64,000 nucleotides of DNA from Candidatus Mycobacterium methanotrophicum (GTDB taxonomy: Bacteria > Actinomycetota > Actinomycetes > Mycobacteriales > Mycobacteriaceae), in NCBI RefSeq assembly GCF_023515995.1, contig NZ_CP097320.1, positions 2,666,001 to 2,730,000 on the forward strand, given 5' to 3'. Position 1 is the stretch's first letter. The number at the start of each line of letters is the position of its first letter. A program made the position numbers and the translations under genes. The notes under the pieces were generated by a model that ran no database searches, was not told the DNA's origin, and saw only the letters and a program-made list of their open reading frames with translations. Below are positions 21,437-31,348 of the stretch, in pieces.

Positions 21437-22972
21437 GTGAGCACACAACCCGGTTACCCTGCCCCCGCTGTCACCGTCGCCTCCTCGCTGCCACGCCGCA
21501 GCGCCGGCTCGGCGGTGTTGATCGTCCCGGTGGTCTCCTGCGGAGACGAGGATCAGCCGGGTGCCCTGGTTGCCGCCGGTGAGCCTTTTCTGCCGGCCGA
21601 GGCCGTCGCCGAGATCGAGGCGGGGCTGCGGGCGTTGGCCGCCACCGGTGCCAGTGAGCAGGTAAACCGCTTGGTGATCACGTCGCTGCCGGTGGCCAGC
21701 GTCCTGACGGTCGGACTGGGCACGCGGCGCGACGAGTGGCCTGCCGACACGATCCGCCGTGCAGCCGGCACGGCAGCGCGCTCGCTGGGCAGTGCCGAGG
21801 CGGCCATCACCACGCTGACGGCCTGGGACCTGGAGGCAGCGGTGGAAGGACTGATTCTGGGCAGCTACCGGTTCACCGAGTTCCGCACCGACAAGACGGC
21901 GCCAAAAGACCCGGGGCTGCGCAAGATCACGGCGTTGTCCACCGCCAAGAACGCCAAAGCGCAAGCTGCTCATGCGACGGCGGTCGCGACCGCCGTCGCC
22001 ACCGCCCGTGACCTCGTCAACACGCCGCCCAGCCACCTGTTTCCAGCTGAATTAGCTAAGCGGGCAAAGGCTTTGGGCGAATCAGTTGGTCTCGAGGTCG
22101 AGGTGCTCGACGAGGATTCGCTGCAAAAGCAGGGCTACGGCGGGGTGTTCGGCGTCGGCAAGGGTTCATCGCGGCCGCCGCGACTGGTGCGGCTGACGCA
22201 CCGCGGGTCGCGACTGGCCAAGAACCCGAACCAGGCCCGCAAAGTTGCGCTGGTCGGTAAGGGCATCACTTTCGACACCGGCGGCATCTCGATCAAGCCT
22301 GCGGCGTCGATGCACTACATGACGTCGGACATGGGCGGTGCCGCGGCGGTCATCGCGACCGTGACGCTGGCCGCCCAGCGCGGCCTGCCGATCGATGTGA
22401 CCGCCACGGTGCCGGTGGCCGAGAACATGCCGTCGTCGACCGCCCAGCGGCCGGGTGACGTGCTGACGCAGTACGGCGGGACCACCGTCGAGGTGCTCAA
22501 CACCGACGCCGAGGGCCGGCTGATCCTCGCCGACGCGATCGCGCGGGCCTGCGAAGACGGCCCGGACTATCTGATTGAGACGTCGACGCTGACCGGTGCG
22601 CAGACGGTGGCGCTGGGCTCGCGCACACCCGGGGTGATGGGCAGTGACGCGTTCCGCGACCGGGTAGCCGCCATGTCGCAGCGCGTTGGCGAGAACGGGT
22701 GGCCGATGCCGCTGCCCGACGAACTCAAGGACGACTTGAAGTCGACGGTGGCCGACCTGGCCAATGTCAGCGGGCAGCGCTTCGCCGGCATGCTGGTGGC
22801 GGGCGTATTCCTGCGCGAATTCGTTGCCGACGGGGTGGCCTGGGCGCACATCGACATCGCCGGGCCGGGCTACAACACCGGCAGCCCTTGGGGTTACACC
22901 CCCAAAGGAGGCACCGGTGTTCCGACCCGCACCATGTTCGCCGCGCTGGAGGACATCGCGCGAAACGGGTAA
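21437..22972 (+). CDS. pepB: leucyl aminopeptidase (M17 family)
   Basis: This 511-residue cytosolic aminopeptidase has the M17 signatures: the metal and catalytic residues in [25 protein letters not shown], and the family motif [11 protein letters not shown] chose the GTG at 21437 with AAGG nine bases upstream. It removes N-terminal residues from peptides in a zinc/manganese-dependent reaction. In M. tuberculosis pepB is followed by ephD and dlaT; here an insertion-sequence-rich island follows instead. Confidence 0.95.
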   Translation: MSTQPGYPAPAVTVASSLPRRSAGSAVLIVPVVSCGDEDQPGALVAAGEPFLPAEAVAEIEAGLRALAATGASEQVNRLVITSLPVASVLTVGLGTRRDEWPADTIRRAAGTAARSLGSAEAAITTLTAWDLEAAVEGLILGSYRFTEFRTDKTAPKDPGLRKITALSTAKNAKAQAAHATAVATAVATARDLVNTPPSHLFPAELAKRAKALGESVGLEVEVLDEDSLQKQGYGGVFGVGKGSSRPPRLVRLTHRGSRLAKNPNQARKVALVGKGITFDTGGISIKPAASMHYMTSDMGGAAAVIATVTLAAQRGLPIDVTATVPVAENMPSSTAQRPGDVLTQYGGTTVEVLNTDAEGRLILADAIARACEDGPDYLIETSTLTGAQTVALGSRTPGVMGSDAFRDRVAAMSQRVGENGWPMPLPDELKDDLKSTVADLANVSGQRFAGMLVAGVFLREFVADGVAWAHIDIAGPGYNTGSPWGYTPKGGTGVPTRTMFAALEDIARNG

Positions 22973-23019
22973 GCCCGCCGAATGTGGGGTTGTGTCACGC
23001 TTTCGGGCGGAAAGCGTGA

Positions 23020-23250
23020 CTCGTTCCATACCCGCTGCACACTGCTTTTCGAAACCCCGGCGACCTCGGCCACCGTCGGTGTGCTCCAATGCGTCTGGCC
23101 CTGCGGGTGGCTATCCTTGGTGAGTGTCACGATCGTCTCGATCATGGCATCTGGGATCGAGGACTTGCGGCCTCGGCCCTCACGGACCTGGCCGAACTTG
23201 ACCAAACCGTCCTGGGCGAACCGGGTGCGCCAGTTAGCCAATGCGGGCAC
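23020..23250 (-). pseudogene. IS630-family transposase, DNA-binding domain relic
   Basis: On the minus strand a run of about 75 residues (LANWRTRFAQDGLVKFGQ, REGRGRKSSIP, THWSTPTVAEVAGVSKSSVQ) matches the helix-turn-helix region of IS630-type transposases. The N-terminal start and the whole DDE catalytic part are missing; the match stops at RVWNE. This relic is not a copy of the element at 25148-26328, whose sequence differs. It accounts for most of the 386 bases between pepB and the PPE gene; nothing else is recognisable there. Confidence 0.7.
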
Positions 23251-23358
23251 GGGTTTGCTCGTACCGCAAATCACACCAATTCATTGCCAATTATTTGTGC
23301 GACACACCACTAGCCTGCCCGGGCAGGGCAACAGAAGAGTGGGGGAGTCACCGCTGCG

Positions 23359-24732
23359 TCACCGGCGGAAGCGCTGTTTCTGCTCGGTGGCCTCGCCGGC
23401 CGTCATAAGTCCGGAGTCGGCCAGCTTGGCGAGCAGCGATTGCGCCCGCGCGGCGATCTCACGCAGCTCGGCAGCGATCTCCGCGACCGGCTCGGCCTGA
23501 GACGGCGCCGGCGGCTTCGCAATGGGCCGTTTAGGCACTCCGGTGGGGTGGTTGTCGCGTCCGAGCGACGCAGTGCTGCCGACGGCGCCCCCGGCCGCCC
23601 CGGCAAGGCCCATACTGCTGAAAATATTGCCGGAAGTCCCCGCTGTCACTTCGGGAACGGCTGCTGCGGCGGCCGGCAGTGTGTAGCCGGCCGGGCGAAT
23701 TTCGGGCGCCGCGACCGTCCAACCCGACGGTACCGATAGCGCGCCGACCGTGCGTCCTTCGCCCATGCCCGCGGCCATCGATTGCAGCGACGGCGCGTCC
23801 GACGGTGCCCCGATACCGCCGGCGCCGCCGACGATCCATTGTGGCAGCATCGTCCCACCTGCCCCGTTGCCGGTGAACGGCCCCTTGTGGTCGGCGTAGT
23901 CACGGTCGGCGTTGATCAGCAGAGCTCGAAACGTCGTTCCTACCGACGTGAACGACCCCGCCGCAGCCGTCGCGGCAGCGGTGGCAGCGGTGGATGCGAC
24001 GGGAACGTCGGCGGACGTCAGGGGAATGAGGATCGCTGTCAAGAGCGTAAGCAGCGCTTCGGGAGTCGCCCCTGAAGGAGGCGCCGTCGCTGCTGCCGGT
24101 GCCGCCGCAAGCCCTTGCAGCACGTGAGGAATCGCCGCCATAAACTGCGGTCCCTTCGACACGACCGACTGGCCGGCCGCGGCGGCTTGGCCGGCCGCGC
24201 CGGCCGGATTGGTGGTCGGCGGCGGCGAAATGAAGGGCGTCAACGTCGACGCCGTCGCCGAGGCGCCCGCGTAGCCGTACATTGCGGCAGCATCTTGAGC
24301 CCACATCTCGGCGTAATCGGTTTCGGTGGCCGCGATCGCTGCGGTATTCTGCCCCAGGATGTTGGTCGCGATCAACGCCATCAGCAGGCTGCGGTTGGCG
24401 GCGATCAGCGGCGGTGGCACCGTCATCGCAAACGCCGCCTCATAGGCTGCTGCAGCTGCTTTGGACTGTGTGGCGGTCTGCTCGGCCTGCGCGGCGACAT
24501 TAGTCATCCACTGCAGGTAGGGTGCGACCGCAGCTGCCATCGACGCAGACGAGGGACCCAGCCACGACTCTCCCGTCAGCTCGGAGATCACCGACCCATA
24601 CGACGCTGCGGTGGACTGCAATTCGGCGGCCAGGCCATCCCAGGCTGCAGCCGCCGCAAACATCGGCCCCGAGCCGGGGCCGGCATACATTCTGCCCGAG
24701 TTGATCTCCGGCGGTAAACTCGCGAAATCCAT
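23359..24732 (-). CDS. PPE family protein (PPE-SVP subgroup)
   Basis: A 457-residue PPE protein, the mycobacterial type VII secretion substrate family. The N terminus has the name-giving [11 protein letters not shown], and the WxG turn is ESWLGPSS near residue 55, within a helical domain of about 180 residues. The variable C-terminal part contains GALSVPSGW, the Gxx-SVP-xx-W mark of the SVP subgroup. The gene begins 14 bases after the PE gene, and PE-PPE partners of this kind form dimers secreted by ESX systems. No ESX gene is close. M. tuberculosis has no PE/PPE pair at this locus. Confidence 0.93.
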   Translation of the reverse strand: MDFASLPPEINSGRMYAGPGSGPMFAAAAAWDGLAAELQSTAASYGSVISELTGESWLGPSSASMAAAVAPYLQWMTNVAAQAEQTATQSKAAAAAYEAAFAMTVPPPLIAANRSLLMALIATNILGQNTAAIAATETDYAEMWAQDAAAMYGYAGASATASTLTPFISPPPTTNPAGAAGQAAAAGQSVVSKGPQFMAAIPHVLQGLAAAPAAATAPPSGATPEALLTLLTAILIPLTSADVPVASTAATAAATAAAGSFTSVGTTFRALLINADRDYADHKGPFTGNGAGGTMLPQWIVGGAGGIGAPSDAPSLQSMAAGMGEGRTVGALSVPSGWTVAAPEIRPAGYTLPAAAAAVPEVTAGTSGNIFSSMGLAGAAGGAVGSTASLGRDNHPTGVPKRPIAKPPAPSQAEPVAEIAAELREIAARAQSLLAKLADSGLMTAGEATEQKQRFRR

Positions 24733-24746
24733 TGTCGTATGCGGTC

Positions 24747-25046
24747 TTAACCGACCGCTACGGCGTTGGCCGCTTCGGTGAGCAGATATGACGTCGCACC
24801 CGTTTTGAGCGTGCTGACAAAAGACTGGTGAATCGCTTCGGCTTGGGCGCTGATCGCCTGGTACATCTGCGCGTGGACCGCGAATTGCGCGGCTGTCAAG
24901 GCCGACACCTCGTCGGCAGCAGCAGGTATCACACCCGTCGTCGGCGCGGCGGCGGCGGCATTCTGCGTGCCCATCGTCGTCCCGATACCGGCCAGGTTGG
25001 CGGCCGCAGCGCTCAGCGCCTCCAGTTGTACGGTAACGAATGACAT
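24747..25046 (-). CDS. PE family protein
   Basis: A 99-residue PE protein consisting only of the PE domain, likely partner of the following PPE protein. It has the two-helix Ala-rich PE pattern ([20 protein letters not shown]) and, near the C terminus, SYLLTEAAN, which fits the YxxxD/E secretion signal of ESX substrates. A strong ribosome-binding site (AAAGGAAA) precedes the ATG. The 100 bases upstream, to the IS630 left end at 25148, hold the presumed promoter; I recognise no defined element there. Confidence 0.93.
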   Translation of the reverse strand: MSFVTVQLEALSAAAANLAGIGTTMGTQNAAAAAPTTGVIPAAADEVSALTAAQFAVHAQMYQAISAQAEAIHQSFVSTLKTGATSYLLTEAANAVAVG

Positions 25047-25147
25047 TGGCTTTCCTTTCGATAGGTGTATGAACCGTGCCGAACGGTGTCTGCTTGATTC
25101 GGCTCTACAGCCCTACGACCGACCACGTTAGTGAACCACAGCCAGTG

Positions 25148-25171
25148 TCCTGCGCCGGTAATTCGTTACAT
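25148..25171. repeat. left inverted repeat of the IS630 element
   Basis: Twenty-four bases starting tcctgcgccggtaattcg; pairs with 26305-26328 with two mismatches. Confidence 0.8.
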
Positions 25172-25236
25172 AATTGTGACTTAGGTAACGTTGATCGGTC
25201 AGGCGAATTAGGTTGGCCTATAGGATAATTCAATCT

Positions 25237-26331
25237 ATGACGCGACGTGGACGGCCAACAGCAGAACTAGTGCTCAGCGACGAGGAGCGTCAGACGTTGA
25301 CGCGGTGGGCGCGGCGGCGGAAATCCTCGCAGGCGCTGGCGTTGCGGTCGCGGATCGTGCTGGCCTGCGCGCAGGGCCTGACCAACAAGCAGGTCGCCGC
25401 CCAAGAGCACGTGTCGCAACCAACGGTGGGTAAGTGGCGGGCCCGGTTCGTCGAAGCGCGCTGCGATGGATTGGTCGACGAACCGCGCCCGGGCCGGCCA
25501 GCCACGATCGCCGCCGAGCAGGTCGAAGAGGTGGTCGTGGCCACCCTGGAGTCCACCCCGGACAATGCCATGCACTGGTCACGCGCATCGATGGCCAAGC
25601 GGTCGGGCTTGAGCAAGTCGACGATCGGGCGCATCTGGAAGGCCTTCGAGCTGCAGCCCCACCGCAGCGAGCACTACAAACTTTAAACTTTCCAACGACC
25701 CCCTGTTCGTGGAGAAGGTCTACGACGTTGTTGGGCTCTACCTGGACCCACCCGAGTCCGCGGTGGTTTTGTGCGTGGATGAAAAGTCGCAGATCCAGGC
25801 GCTGGCGCGCAGCCGGCCAGCATTCCCGATGATGCCCGGCATGCCCGAAAAACGCACCCACGACTACGTCCGCAACGCCACCACCGGCCTGTTCGCCGCG
25901 TTCGACATCAGCGACGGCACTGGCATATCCTCGCTGCACCGCCGCCACCGCGCGGTGGAATTCAAGAAGTTCCTGGCAAAGATCGACACCGAGGTCCCCG
26001 CCGACTTGGACGTGCACCTGGTCTGCGACAACTACGGCGCCCCTAAAGCGCCCACCGTCACGGCCTGGCTGGACAAGCGCCCCCGCTTCCACATGCACTA
26101 CACGCCAACCTATTCCAGCTGGATCAACCAAGTTGAGCGGTGGTTCGCCGAACTCACCCGCCAACTCATCGAACGTGGCGACCACCGCAACGTGCAGACC
26201 CTGGAAAAGACATCCGCGCCTGGGTGGCCAACTGGAATGACAACCCAAAACCATTCGTGTGGACCAAAACCGCTGAACAGATCCTCCAGTCCATCCAACG
26301 ACTCATGAAACGAATTACAGGCGCAGGATAG
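25237..26331 (+). pseudogene. IS630-family transposase with two frameshifts
   Basis: The N-terminal HTH part (from MTRRGRPTAELVLSDEE) runs in one frame to a TAA at 25684. There the 7-mer aaacttt is exactly duplicated (25678-25684 and 25685-25691), which shifts the frame by one base. The DDE domain continues in the second frame: CVDEKSQIQA, VCDNYGAPK and NQVERWFAEL carry the three acidic residues. At a run of four A (26205-26208) one base appears to be missing, and the C terminus (DIRAWVANWNDNPKPF to ITGAG) continues in the first frame. Correcting both changes gives a full-length transposase of about 360 residues. Confidence 0.8.
26305..26328. repeat. right inverted repeat of the IS630 element
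   Basis: Twenty-four bases ending attacaggcgcagga, the mirror of the left repeat. Confidence 0.8.
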
Positions 26332-26430
26332 TAACATGAAAGCCCTTGAAACCTACGCGAGGCAGCCGGCTGGATGGTCACCGCCGCCCGCACCCGGCCG
26401 GTCCGCACATAGTAGGAGGGCGCTGAATAA

Positions 26431-27338
26431 GCCGACCGCGACGCCGGCTACTGGCGGGAGCTGTCCATGCGCCGAGTCGAGGTGTCGCACACCTTGGTGT
26501 CGACGCGCCGCGCCGCGCCCGGACGTTCTTTGAGGCGCTGGTCGCCGACAATCTCGGCATCGGCCGCCCCGACAGCGTGGAGCTGATCTTTACCGGGCCC
26601 CGCCACCGGGGCAGGCCCGTCAAACTCGACTGTGCGCCCAAGACGAAGATCCTCACTCGCGGCACCGAGGTCACCGTCAACGCCTTCTACACGAGCTCCC
26701 GCATCAAGCAGTATGTGAAGGACGGGCGGGCGCTGCGCATCGAAACCGTCGTCAACTCACTCGATGACCTGCGCTGCCAGCGCCGCCTGCCCCATCTCGA
26801 CGAGCTGCTCGCCCGCGCGCGTGCGATCAATCGGCGCCTGCTCGATGCTGAACGTGCCGGCCAGGGCTGCGTCCTTGCGAGTCCAGCCTTTGAGCGGATC
26901 GCAGCGCCCACCCTCACCGGGGATGGCAGCAAGACCCCGGCCTTACGGTTCGGCGATCTTCGGGTCCAAGCCCTGCCCGGCGCCCTATGCACGACAATGC
27001 TCGCCGTCACCGCCATCACCAACAAGAGCCTGCGCGCCTTGATGACCGGCCTGCTCGACGGCACCGACTACACCATGAGCCGGGCCAGCTACGACCTGGC
27101 CCGGCTCCGGGTCAACGGGCTCATCGATCGACTCCCCGGCCGCAACCTGTATCGGCTCACCGGCGACGGACTGCGGTTTGCCATCTTCTACACCAAACTC
27201 CACGACCGCCTGCTGGGTCCCCTGTTGGCCGCCGACCAGCCACCAGCACCACAGCCACTACGAGATGCCTTGCACACCATAGACTTTCACATCACCAAAT
27301 ACATCGAAACGGCCAGGCTCCCACAAAAAGCGGCCTGA
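26431..27338 (+). pseudogene. unnamed protein family, truncated and frameshifted copy 1
   Basis: An open frame from GTG 26577 to 27338 encodes 253 residues with no recognised enzyme motif. Homology to a second copy in this window (51491-52557, minus strand) extends upstream. From 26431 the sequence reads ADRDAGYWRELSMRRVEVS, matching ADRDAGYRYELS-type text in copy 2 (there SDRAAGYRYELSILQAEFS). A one-base deletion near 26500 then moves it into the frame of FFEALVADNLGIGRPD. A TAA at 26428 directly precedes the homology, so the N-terminal half is lost. Shared blocks are DNLGIGRPD, SRIKQY-K-GRALR-ET, NRRLL, and a C-terminal TYDL/SYDL-RL--GL segment that looks like a winged helix. The function is unknown. 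Confidence 0.65.
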
Positions 27339-27549
27339 AAACTCAAGACAAATCTCAACAAGTTGGCGACAAAGGATCCCTAGACTAGGAGGGTCGCCTA
27401 CCTCGACTTTTCACCTAATTGACTGGCATCGGGTGTCGTTAACGTGAAAGGTGCGCTGCCACACGGGTAATCGGGTTGTCTGACGTTCCGGTATCCAGGA
27501 TGGGGAGCGCACCTGACAGATGCACGGTACTACGGAGTGGCCGAAGAAT

Positions 27550-28653
27550 CTTCGTGTCGAGGTCCGCGGCGACGATGTGGTCGGGCACGGCGGGTGCCTG
27601 GATGCCGCGGATGCCGGCGGATGCGACCGGGCTCACCGCGGGATTGTCGGCGGCGCTGCCGCGGCCGGGGGTGACCCATGATCGGGGCGCGGCGCTGCGC
27701 GATGTGGCGGTGATGATCGCCGGCGCCGGCCGCGACATCTGCGATGTGGTGGTGCTGCGCGAGCAGGACCCGGTGTTCGGCCCGGCGGCGCCGGCGGCCG
27801 CGGCGCGGCGGTCGCTGAACGAGATCGACGGGCCGGCGCTGGCCCGGGTCATGATGGTGGGCAGCACGCTCCGCGAGCGGGTGTGGGAGTGGATCGGAGC
27901 CCGGCACGGGCGGATCCCTCCGGCGCCCGCCTGCTAGGGGGATCTGGGCGCGGTGATCGTGATCGGCGTCGGCGCCCCGCTGATCGGCTCACATTCGGGA
28001 ACGCAGCACGCGGCCGGGAACGTCAAGGGAGGGTGCGGGTTTCATCCGCTCACGGCCGTGGTGCGGCAATACCGGGGGGGTTGCTGGCGATCATCGCGGC
28101 GCGCGGGCAACGCGCCAGGACGCGCAGGCCGCCGGGCTGACCGGGCTGCTGCGCGAGTCCGCCGGCGGGGACCGGCTGGCCGGCTGGCCCGCCGGCATGC
28201 GGATCCTGGCGCGCCGGGAGAAGACCGAGACTGGCGCTCAGTTGTCGCTGTTCGGGCAGCTGGGCGGATACCGGTATCAGGTTGGCGGCCAACACCGCCG
28301 GCGGGCAGGTGCGGCGGCCGAAGGCGCGGCGCCGGGTGCACGCCCGCGCGGAAGGGTTCATCCGCAACGGGACGGCCGCCGGCCTGGCCCGGTGGCCGCC
28401 GTCCTCGTTCGCGATCAGCACCGCCTGGGTCACCGCCGCCGCGACCGCGATCGGCCCGCTGTGCTGGATCAGGCTGCTGCTGCTCGACGGGCCGCCGGCC
28501 AAGGCCGAACCCGACACCCTGCGGCACCGGCTGCTGCACACCGCCGCCCGGCTGATCAACCACTCCCGCCACCTGTTCCTCCGCATCCCCGAAACCTGGC
28601 CCTGGGCGCACGAATTCGCCGACGCGTTCAACCGCGTCCTGGCGATCCCCTGA
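27550..28653 (+). pseudogene. IS1380-family transposase relic
   Basis: Pieces of an IS1380-type transposase occur in several frames. They are DATGLTAGLSAAL with HDRGAALRDVAVMIA, then a segment starting VIVIGVGAPLIGSHS with AAGNVKGGCGFHPL (about 27953-28060), then AGWPAGMRILARREK (about 28180), and finally LRHRLLHTAARLI with LRIPETWPWAHEFADAF ending at 28653. At least three frame changes and internal losses separate them, including most of the catalytic core. The element may extend from about 27401 to 28830; cctcgacttttcac at 27401 and the right-end sequence around 28813-28830 are only weakly complementary. The bases 27339-27549 and 28654-28797 hold nothing else I recognise. Confidence 0.65.
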
Positions 28654-28797
28654 CGAAAAGGCCGTTGCCGCTACGACCCCCAGAAGGAGCAACCAGCACC
28701 GGGACCGTGGAACCCGGCGGCACCGCCCGACACGCGCCGCCGAGACCTACCCGACCCGAGAAAACAAGATCAACAAGCGTCAGCCGCCGACGTCACG

Positions 28798-28912
28798 GCA
28801 CCACCCGCATCCCCATGAAATTTTGAGGCCGGCAACGCCAGGTGACCCGCCGAATCCAAAGACTCCACGCGATCGACGCGAGGGTGATGCTGATCAGGGT
28901 GGTGAGAGCCAC
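28798..28912 (-). pseudogene. short membrane-helix reading frame cut by the IS1380 relic
   Basis: Downstream of the HTH gene on the same strand, a GTG at 28912 opens 37 codons that encode one clear hydrophobic helix (VALTTLISITLASIAWSLW). The last third reads into the presumed right end of the IS1380 relic. It may be the start of a membrane protein gene truncated by that insertion. The call rests only on hydrophobicity and position. Confidence 0.3.
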
Positions 28913-28935
28913 GCCGATTATTGTAACGCTGTCTA

Positions 28936-29310
28936 TTAGAGCGGCGGGGCGTCTTGCCGCGGTCCCCACTCCGAAAATTTCGTCGACTGCGCGGTCTTCA
29001 CAGCAACGTTGCCCGACGCCTGCGGCAAAGGCGCGGCGCCCCGGATCTCCTCAGCCAGTGCGGTGATCTCTTCTGGGTCGATGAACCGGTAGCGGGTCAG
29101 CAGCTCGGCGCGGTTGATGCCGAGATTGGCCGCCGCGACGCGCAAGTTGTCCGCAGTGATCAGGGTTCCCTTGTCCAGCTGGTCGTAGTATGTGGACCGC
29201 GGCAGTTCCATCGCCGTCCAGATCTCTTCTCGGCTGAGGGAACGCCCTGCCAGGTAGGAAAGCACCGTGGCGAGCTCTTTGCCGCTGTCGTCGGGATACA
29301 CAGAAAACAA
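28936..29310 (-). CDS. small helix-turn-helix protein
   Basis: A 124-residue protein, possibly starting at TTG 29310 or at GTG 29301 (MYPDDSG-like start). The segment SREEIWTAMELPRSTYYDQL, followed by LITADNLRVAAANLGINRAELLTRY, has the pattern of an Xre/lambda-repressor-like HTH: a recognition-type helix, then a threshold helix. Such small regulators are frequent in mycobacteria and in mycobacteriophage immunity regions. No strong ribosome-binding site is seen; TTATCT lies about eight bases before the GTG and could make it leaderless. Its target and function are unknown. It is divergent from dlaT. Confidence 0.6.
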   Translation of the reverse strand: MFSVYPDDSGKELATVLSYLAGRSLSREEIWTAMELPRSTYYDQLDKGTLITADNLRVAAANLGINRAELLTRYRFIDPEEITALAEEIRGAAPLPQASGNVAVKTAQSTKFSEWGPRQDAPPL

Positions 29311-29618
29311 GATAATCCAGATTTCTGGCTTTTACATCCAGAACAGCTCACACCGGCGATGTTCTATCCCCGTAGGAGCTAAAGATTTCCCAGACCACGG
29401 ATGTTAAATCTAATTTATCGGATACCGTTATTTGTCACGTTTAGAATAACTCGGTCCGTATGGCCTCTCGGAGCCGGCTGCGCCCTGGTTGTGTGCCGCT
29501 GGCGGCGCAGTGACAGGATGGTTTCGGTAATCCGCTTGGGTGCAGCTTCCGGTCACAACGCTGCGGGAAGCCAGAGGCCGACGCGCGCGCCCACCAACCG
29601 ATCCAGGAGTCGACAGAG
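29311..29618. other. divergent intergenic region, HTH gene / dlaT
   Basis: These 308 bases separate two divergent genes. The part 29394-29455 is markedly AT-rich for this genome (ttaaatctaatttatcgg and neighbours), suggesting promoters. AGGAG at 29605-29609 is the dlaT ribosome-binding site. No gene, operator or riboswitch could be recognised. Confidence 0.5.
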
Positions 29619-31334
29619 ATGGCCTTCTCAGTGCAGATGCCGGCACTCGGTGAGAGCGTGACTGAGGGAACCGTGACTCGCTGGCTCAAGCAAGAAGGCG
29701 ACACAGTCGAACTCGACGAGCCCCTGCTGGAAGTGTCCACCGACAAGGTCGACACCGAAATTCCGTCGCCTGCGGCGGGAGTCCTGACCAAGATCGTCGC
29801 CCGGGAGGACGACACCGTCGAGATCGGCGGCGAACTGGCCGTCATCGGCGACGCGGCGGAAAGCACGGCAGCTGGCGATGACGAGCAGCCCGCCGAGCAA
29901 GCAGCACCTGAACCGCAACCGGAGCCGGCCCCAGAACCGCAACAGCAGGCCGAGCCGCCCGCAGCAGCCGGCGAACACGACGGCACTGGCCCGTCGACGC
30001 CGGTGCTGATGCCCGAACTCGGCGAATCCGTCACCGAGGGCACCGTGACCCGCTGGCTGAAGAAGGTCGGCGACCCGGTGGACGTGGACGAGCCGCTGGT
30101 CGAAGTGTCCACGGACAAGGTCGACACCGAGATCCCGTCCCCGGTGGCGGGGACGCTGATCAGCATCACCGCCGAGGAGGACGTCACCGTCTCGATCGGC
30201 GGCGAGCTCGCCAGGATCGGGACCGGCGCCACCACAGCGGCAGCCAAGCCCGCGCCCGAGCCACCGGCCCCTCCGGCGGCCCAACCCGAGGCGAAGCCCC
30301 AGGCCGCACCGCCACCCCCGCCGCAACCGGCGCCTGCGCCGCAAGCCAAACCCGAACCCGCACCCCAACCCCGGGCCGACGGCGCGCCGGCGGCTGGCGC
30401 GGCGAGCGCTCCCTACGTCACGCCGCTGGTCCGAAAGTTGGCTGCCGAGAACAATATTGATCTTGCCGAGGTGAGCGGCACCGGGGTCGGTGGACGTATC
30501 CGCAAACAGGACGTGCTGGCGGCCGCGCAGCAGAAGGAAGAAGCTAAAAAGGCGCCGGCAGCTGCCGCGCCGAAACCAAGCATCCCCGCCCCGGCGCCCG
30601 CGCTGGAGCATCTGCGGGGGACCACGCAGAAGGCCAGCAGGATTCGCCAAATCACCGCGAAGAAAACCCGGGAATCGCTGCAAGCCACCGCACAGCTCAC
30701 CCAGACCCATGAAGTCGACATGACCCGGATCGTGGCGCTGCGCGAAAAAGCCAAGGCCACCTTCGCCGAGCGGGAGGGTGTGAACCTGACCTTCCTGCCG
30801 TTCATCGCACGCGCCGTCATCGATGCGCTCAAAGCCCATCCGAACGTCAATGCCAGCTACAACGAAGACACCAAGGAGATCACCTACTACGACGCCGAGC
30901 ATCTGGGCTTCGCTGTCGACACCGAGCAGGGCCTGCTCTCCCCCGTCATCCACAATGCCGGTGACCTGTCACTGCCCGGGTTGGCCCGCGCAATCGCCGA
31001 CATCGCCGCTCGCGCCCGCTCAGGTGACCTCAAACCCGACGAACTGTCCGGAGGGACCTTCACGATCACCAACATCGGCAGCCAGGGCGCACTGATGGAC
31101 ACCCCGATCCTGGTGCCACCGCAGGCCGCAATGCTGGGCACCGGTGCCATCGTCAAACGGCCGCGGGTTGTGGTCGATGACACCGGCAACGAATCCATCG
31201 GGGTGCGCTCAATCTGCTACCTGCCCCTGACCTATGACCACAGGCTGATCGACGGCGCCGACGCCGGGCGGTTCCTGACCACGGTCAAGCATCGGCTCGA
31301 AGAGGGCGCGTTCGAGGCCGACCTAGGACTGTAG
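29619..31334 (+). CDS. dlaT: dihydrolipoamide acyltransferase (E2)
   Basis: E2 core of the pyruvate/2-oxo acid dehydrogenase complexes; in M. tuberculosis (Rv2215) it also works in the peroxynitrite reductase system with AhpD and AhpC. Two lipoyl domains are present, each with the modified lysine in [11 protein letters not shown] (residues about 43 and 167). They are joined by Pro/Ala/Glu-rich linkers. The E3-binding domain ([15 protein letters not shown] to GGRIRKQDV) lies near residues 266-305. The C-terminal catalytic domain ends with the active-site DHRLIDG near residue 540. Total length is 571 residues. The gene starts the dlaT-epimerase-lipB-lipA run, linking the lipoate acceptor with its makers. 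Confidence 0.96.
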   Translation: MAFSVQMPALGESVTEGTVTRWLKQEGDTVELDEPLLEVSTDKVDTEIPSPAAGVLTKIVAREDDTVEIGGELAVIGDAAESTAAGDDEQPAEQAAPEPQPEPAPEPQQQAEPPAAAGEHDGTGPSTPVLMPELGESVTEGTVTRWLKKVGDPVDVDEPLVEVSTDKVDTEIPSPVAGTLISITAEEDVTVSIGGELARIGTGATTAAAKPAPEPPAPPAAQPEAKPQAAPPPPPQPAPAPQAKPEPAPQPRADGAPAAGAASAPYVTPLVRKLAAENNIDLAEVSGTGVGGRIRKQDVLAAAQQKEEAKKAPAAAAPKPSIPAPAPALEHLRGTTQKASRIRQITAKKTRESLQATAQLTQTHEVDMTRIVALREKAKATFAEREGVNLTFLPFIARAVIDALKAHPNVNASYNEDTKEITYYDAEHLGFAVDTEQGLLSPVIHNAGDLSLPGLARAIADIAARARSGDLKPDELSGGTFTITNIGSQGALMDTPILVPPQAAMLGTGAIVKRPRVVVDDTGNESIGVRSICYLPLTYDHRLIDGADAGRFLTTVKHRLEEGAFEADLGL

Positions 31335-31348
31335 GCAGGGCTTGAAGC

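Larger units (their letters stand above)
25148..26328 (+). mobile_element. IS630-family insertion sequence, inactive
   Basis: An element of about 1.18 kb bounded by imperfect inverted repeats. The left repeat (25148-25171) and the reverse complement of the right repeat (26305-26328) agree at 22 of 24 positions, both beginning tcctgcgcc. A transposase gene with two frameshifts fills the interior. A TA, the usual IS630 target duplication, follows the right end but is not seen directly before the left end. The element lies upstream of the PE-PPE pair. Confidence 0.8.

Noticed and set aside
25675..25695. Programmed +1 frameshift in the IS630 transposase (CTT TAA resembles the prfB CTT TGA site)
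   Set aside because: No Shine-Dalgarno-like stimulator precedes it, the exact 7-base duplication explains the shift simply, and a second independent shift exists downstream.
29880..30410. Repetitive CCG/GAA-rich stretches as regulatory repeats
   Set aside because: They are the Pro/Ala/Glu linkers between the lipoyl and E3-binding domains of DlaT.
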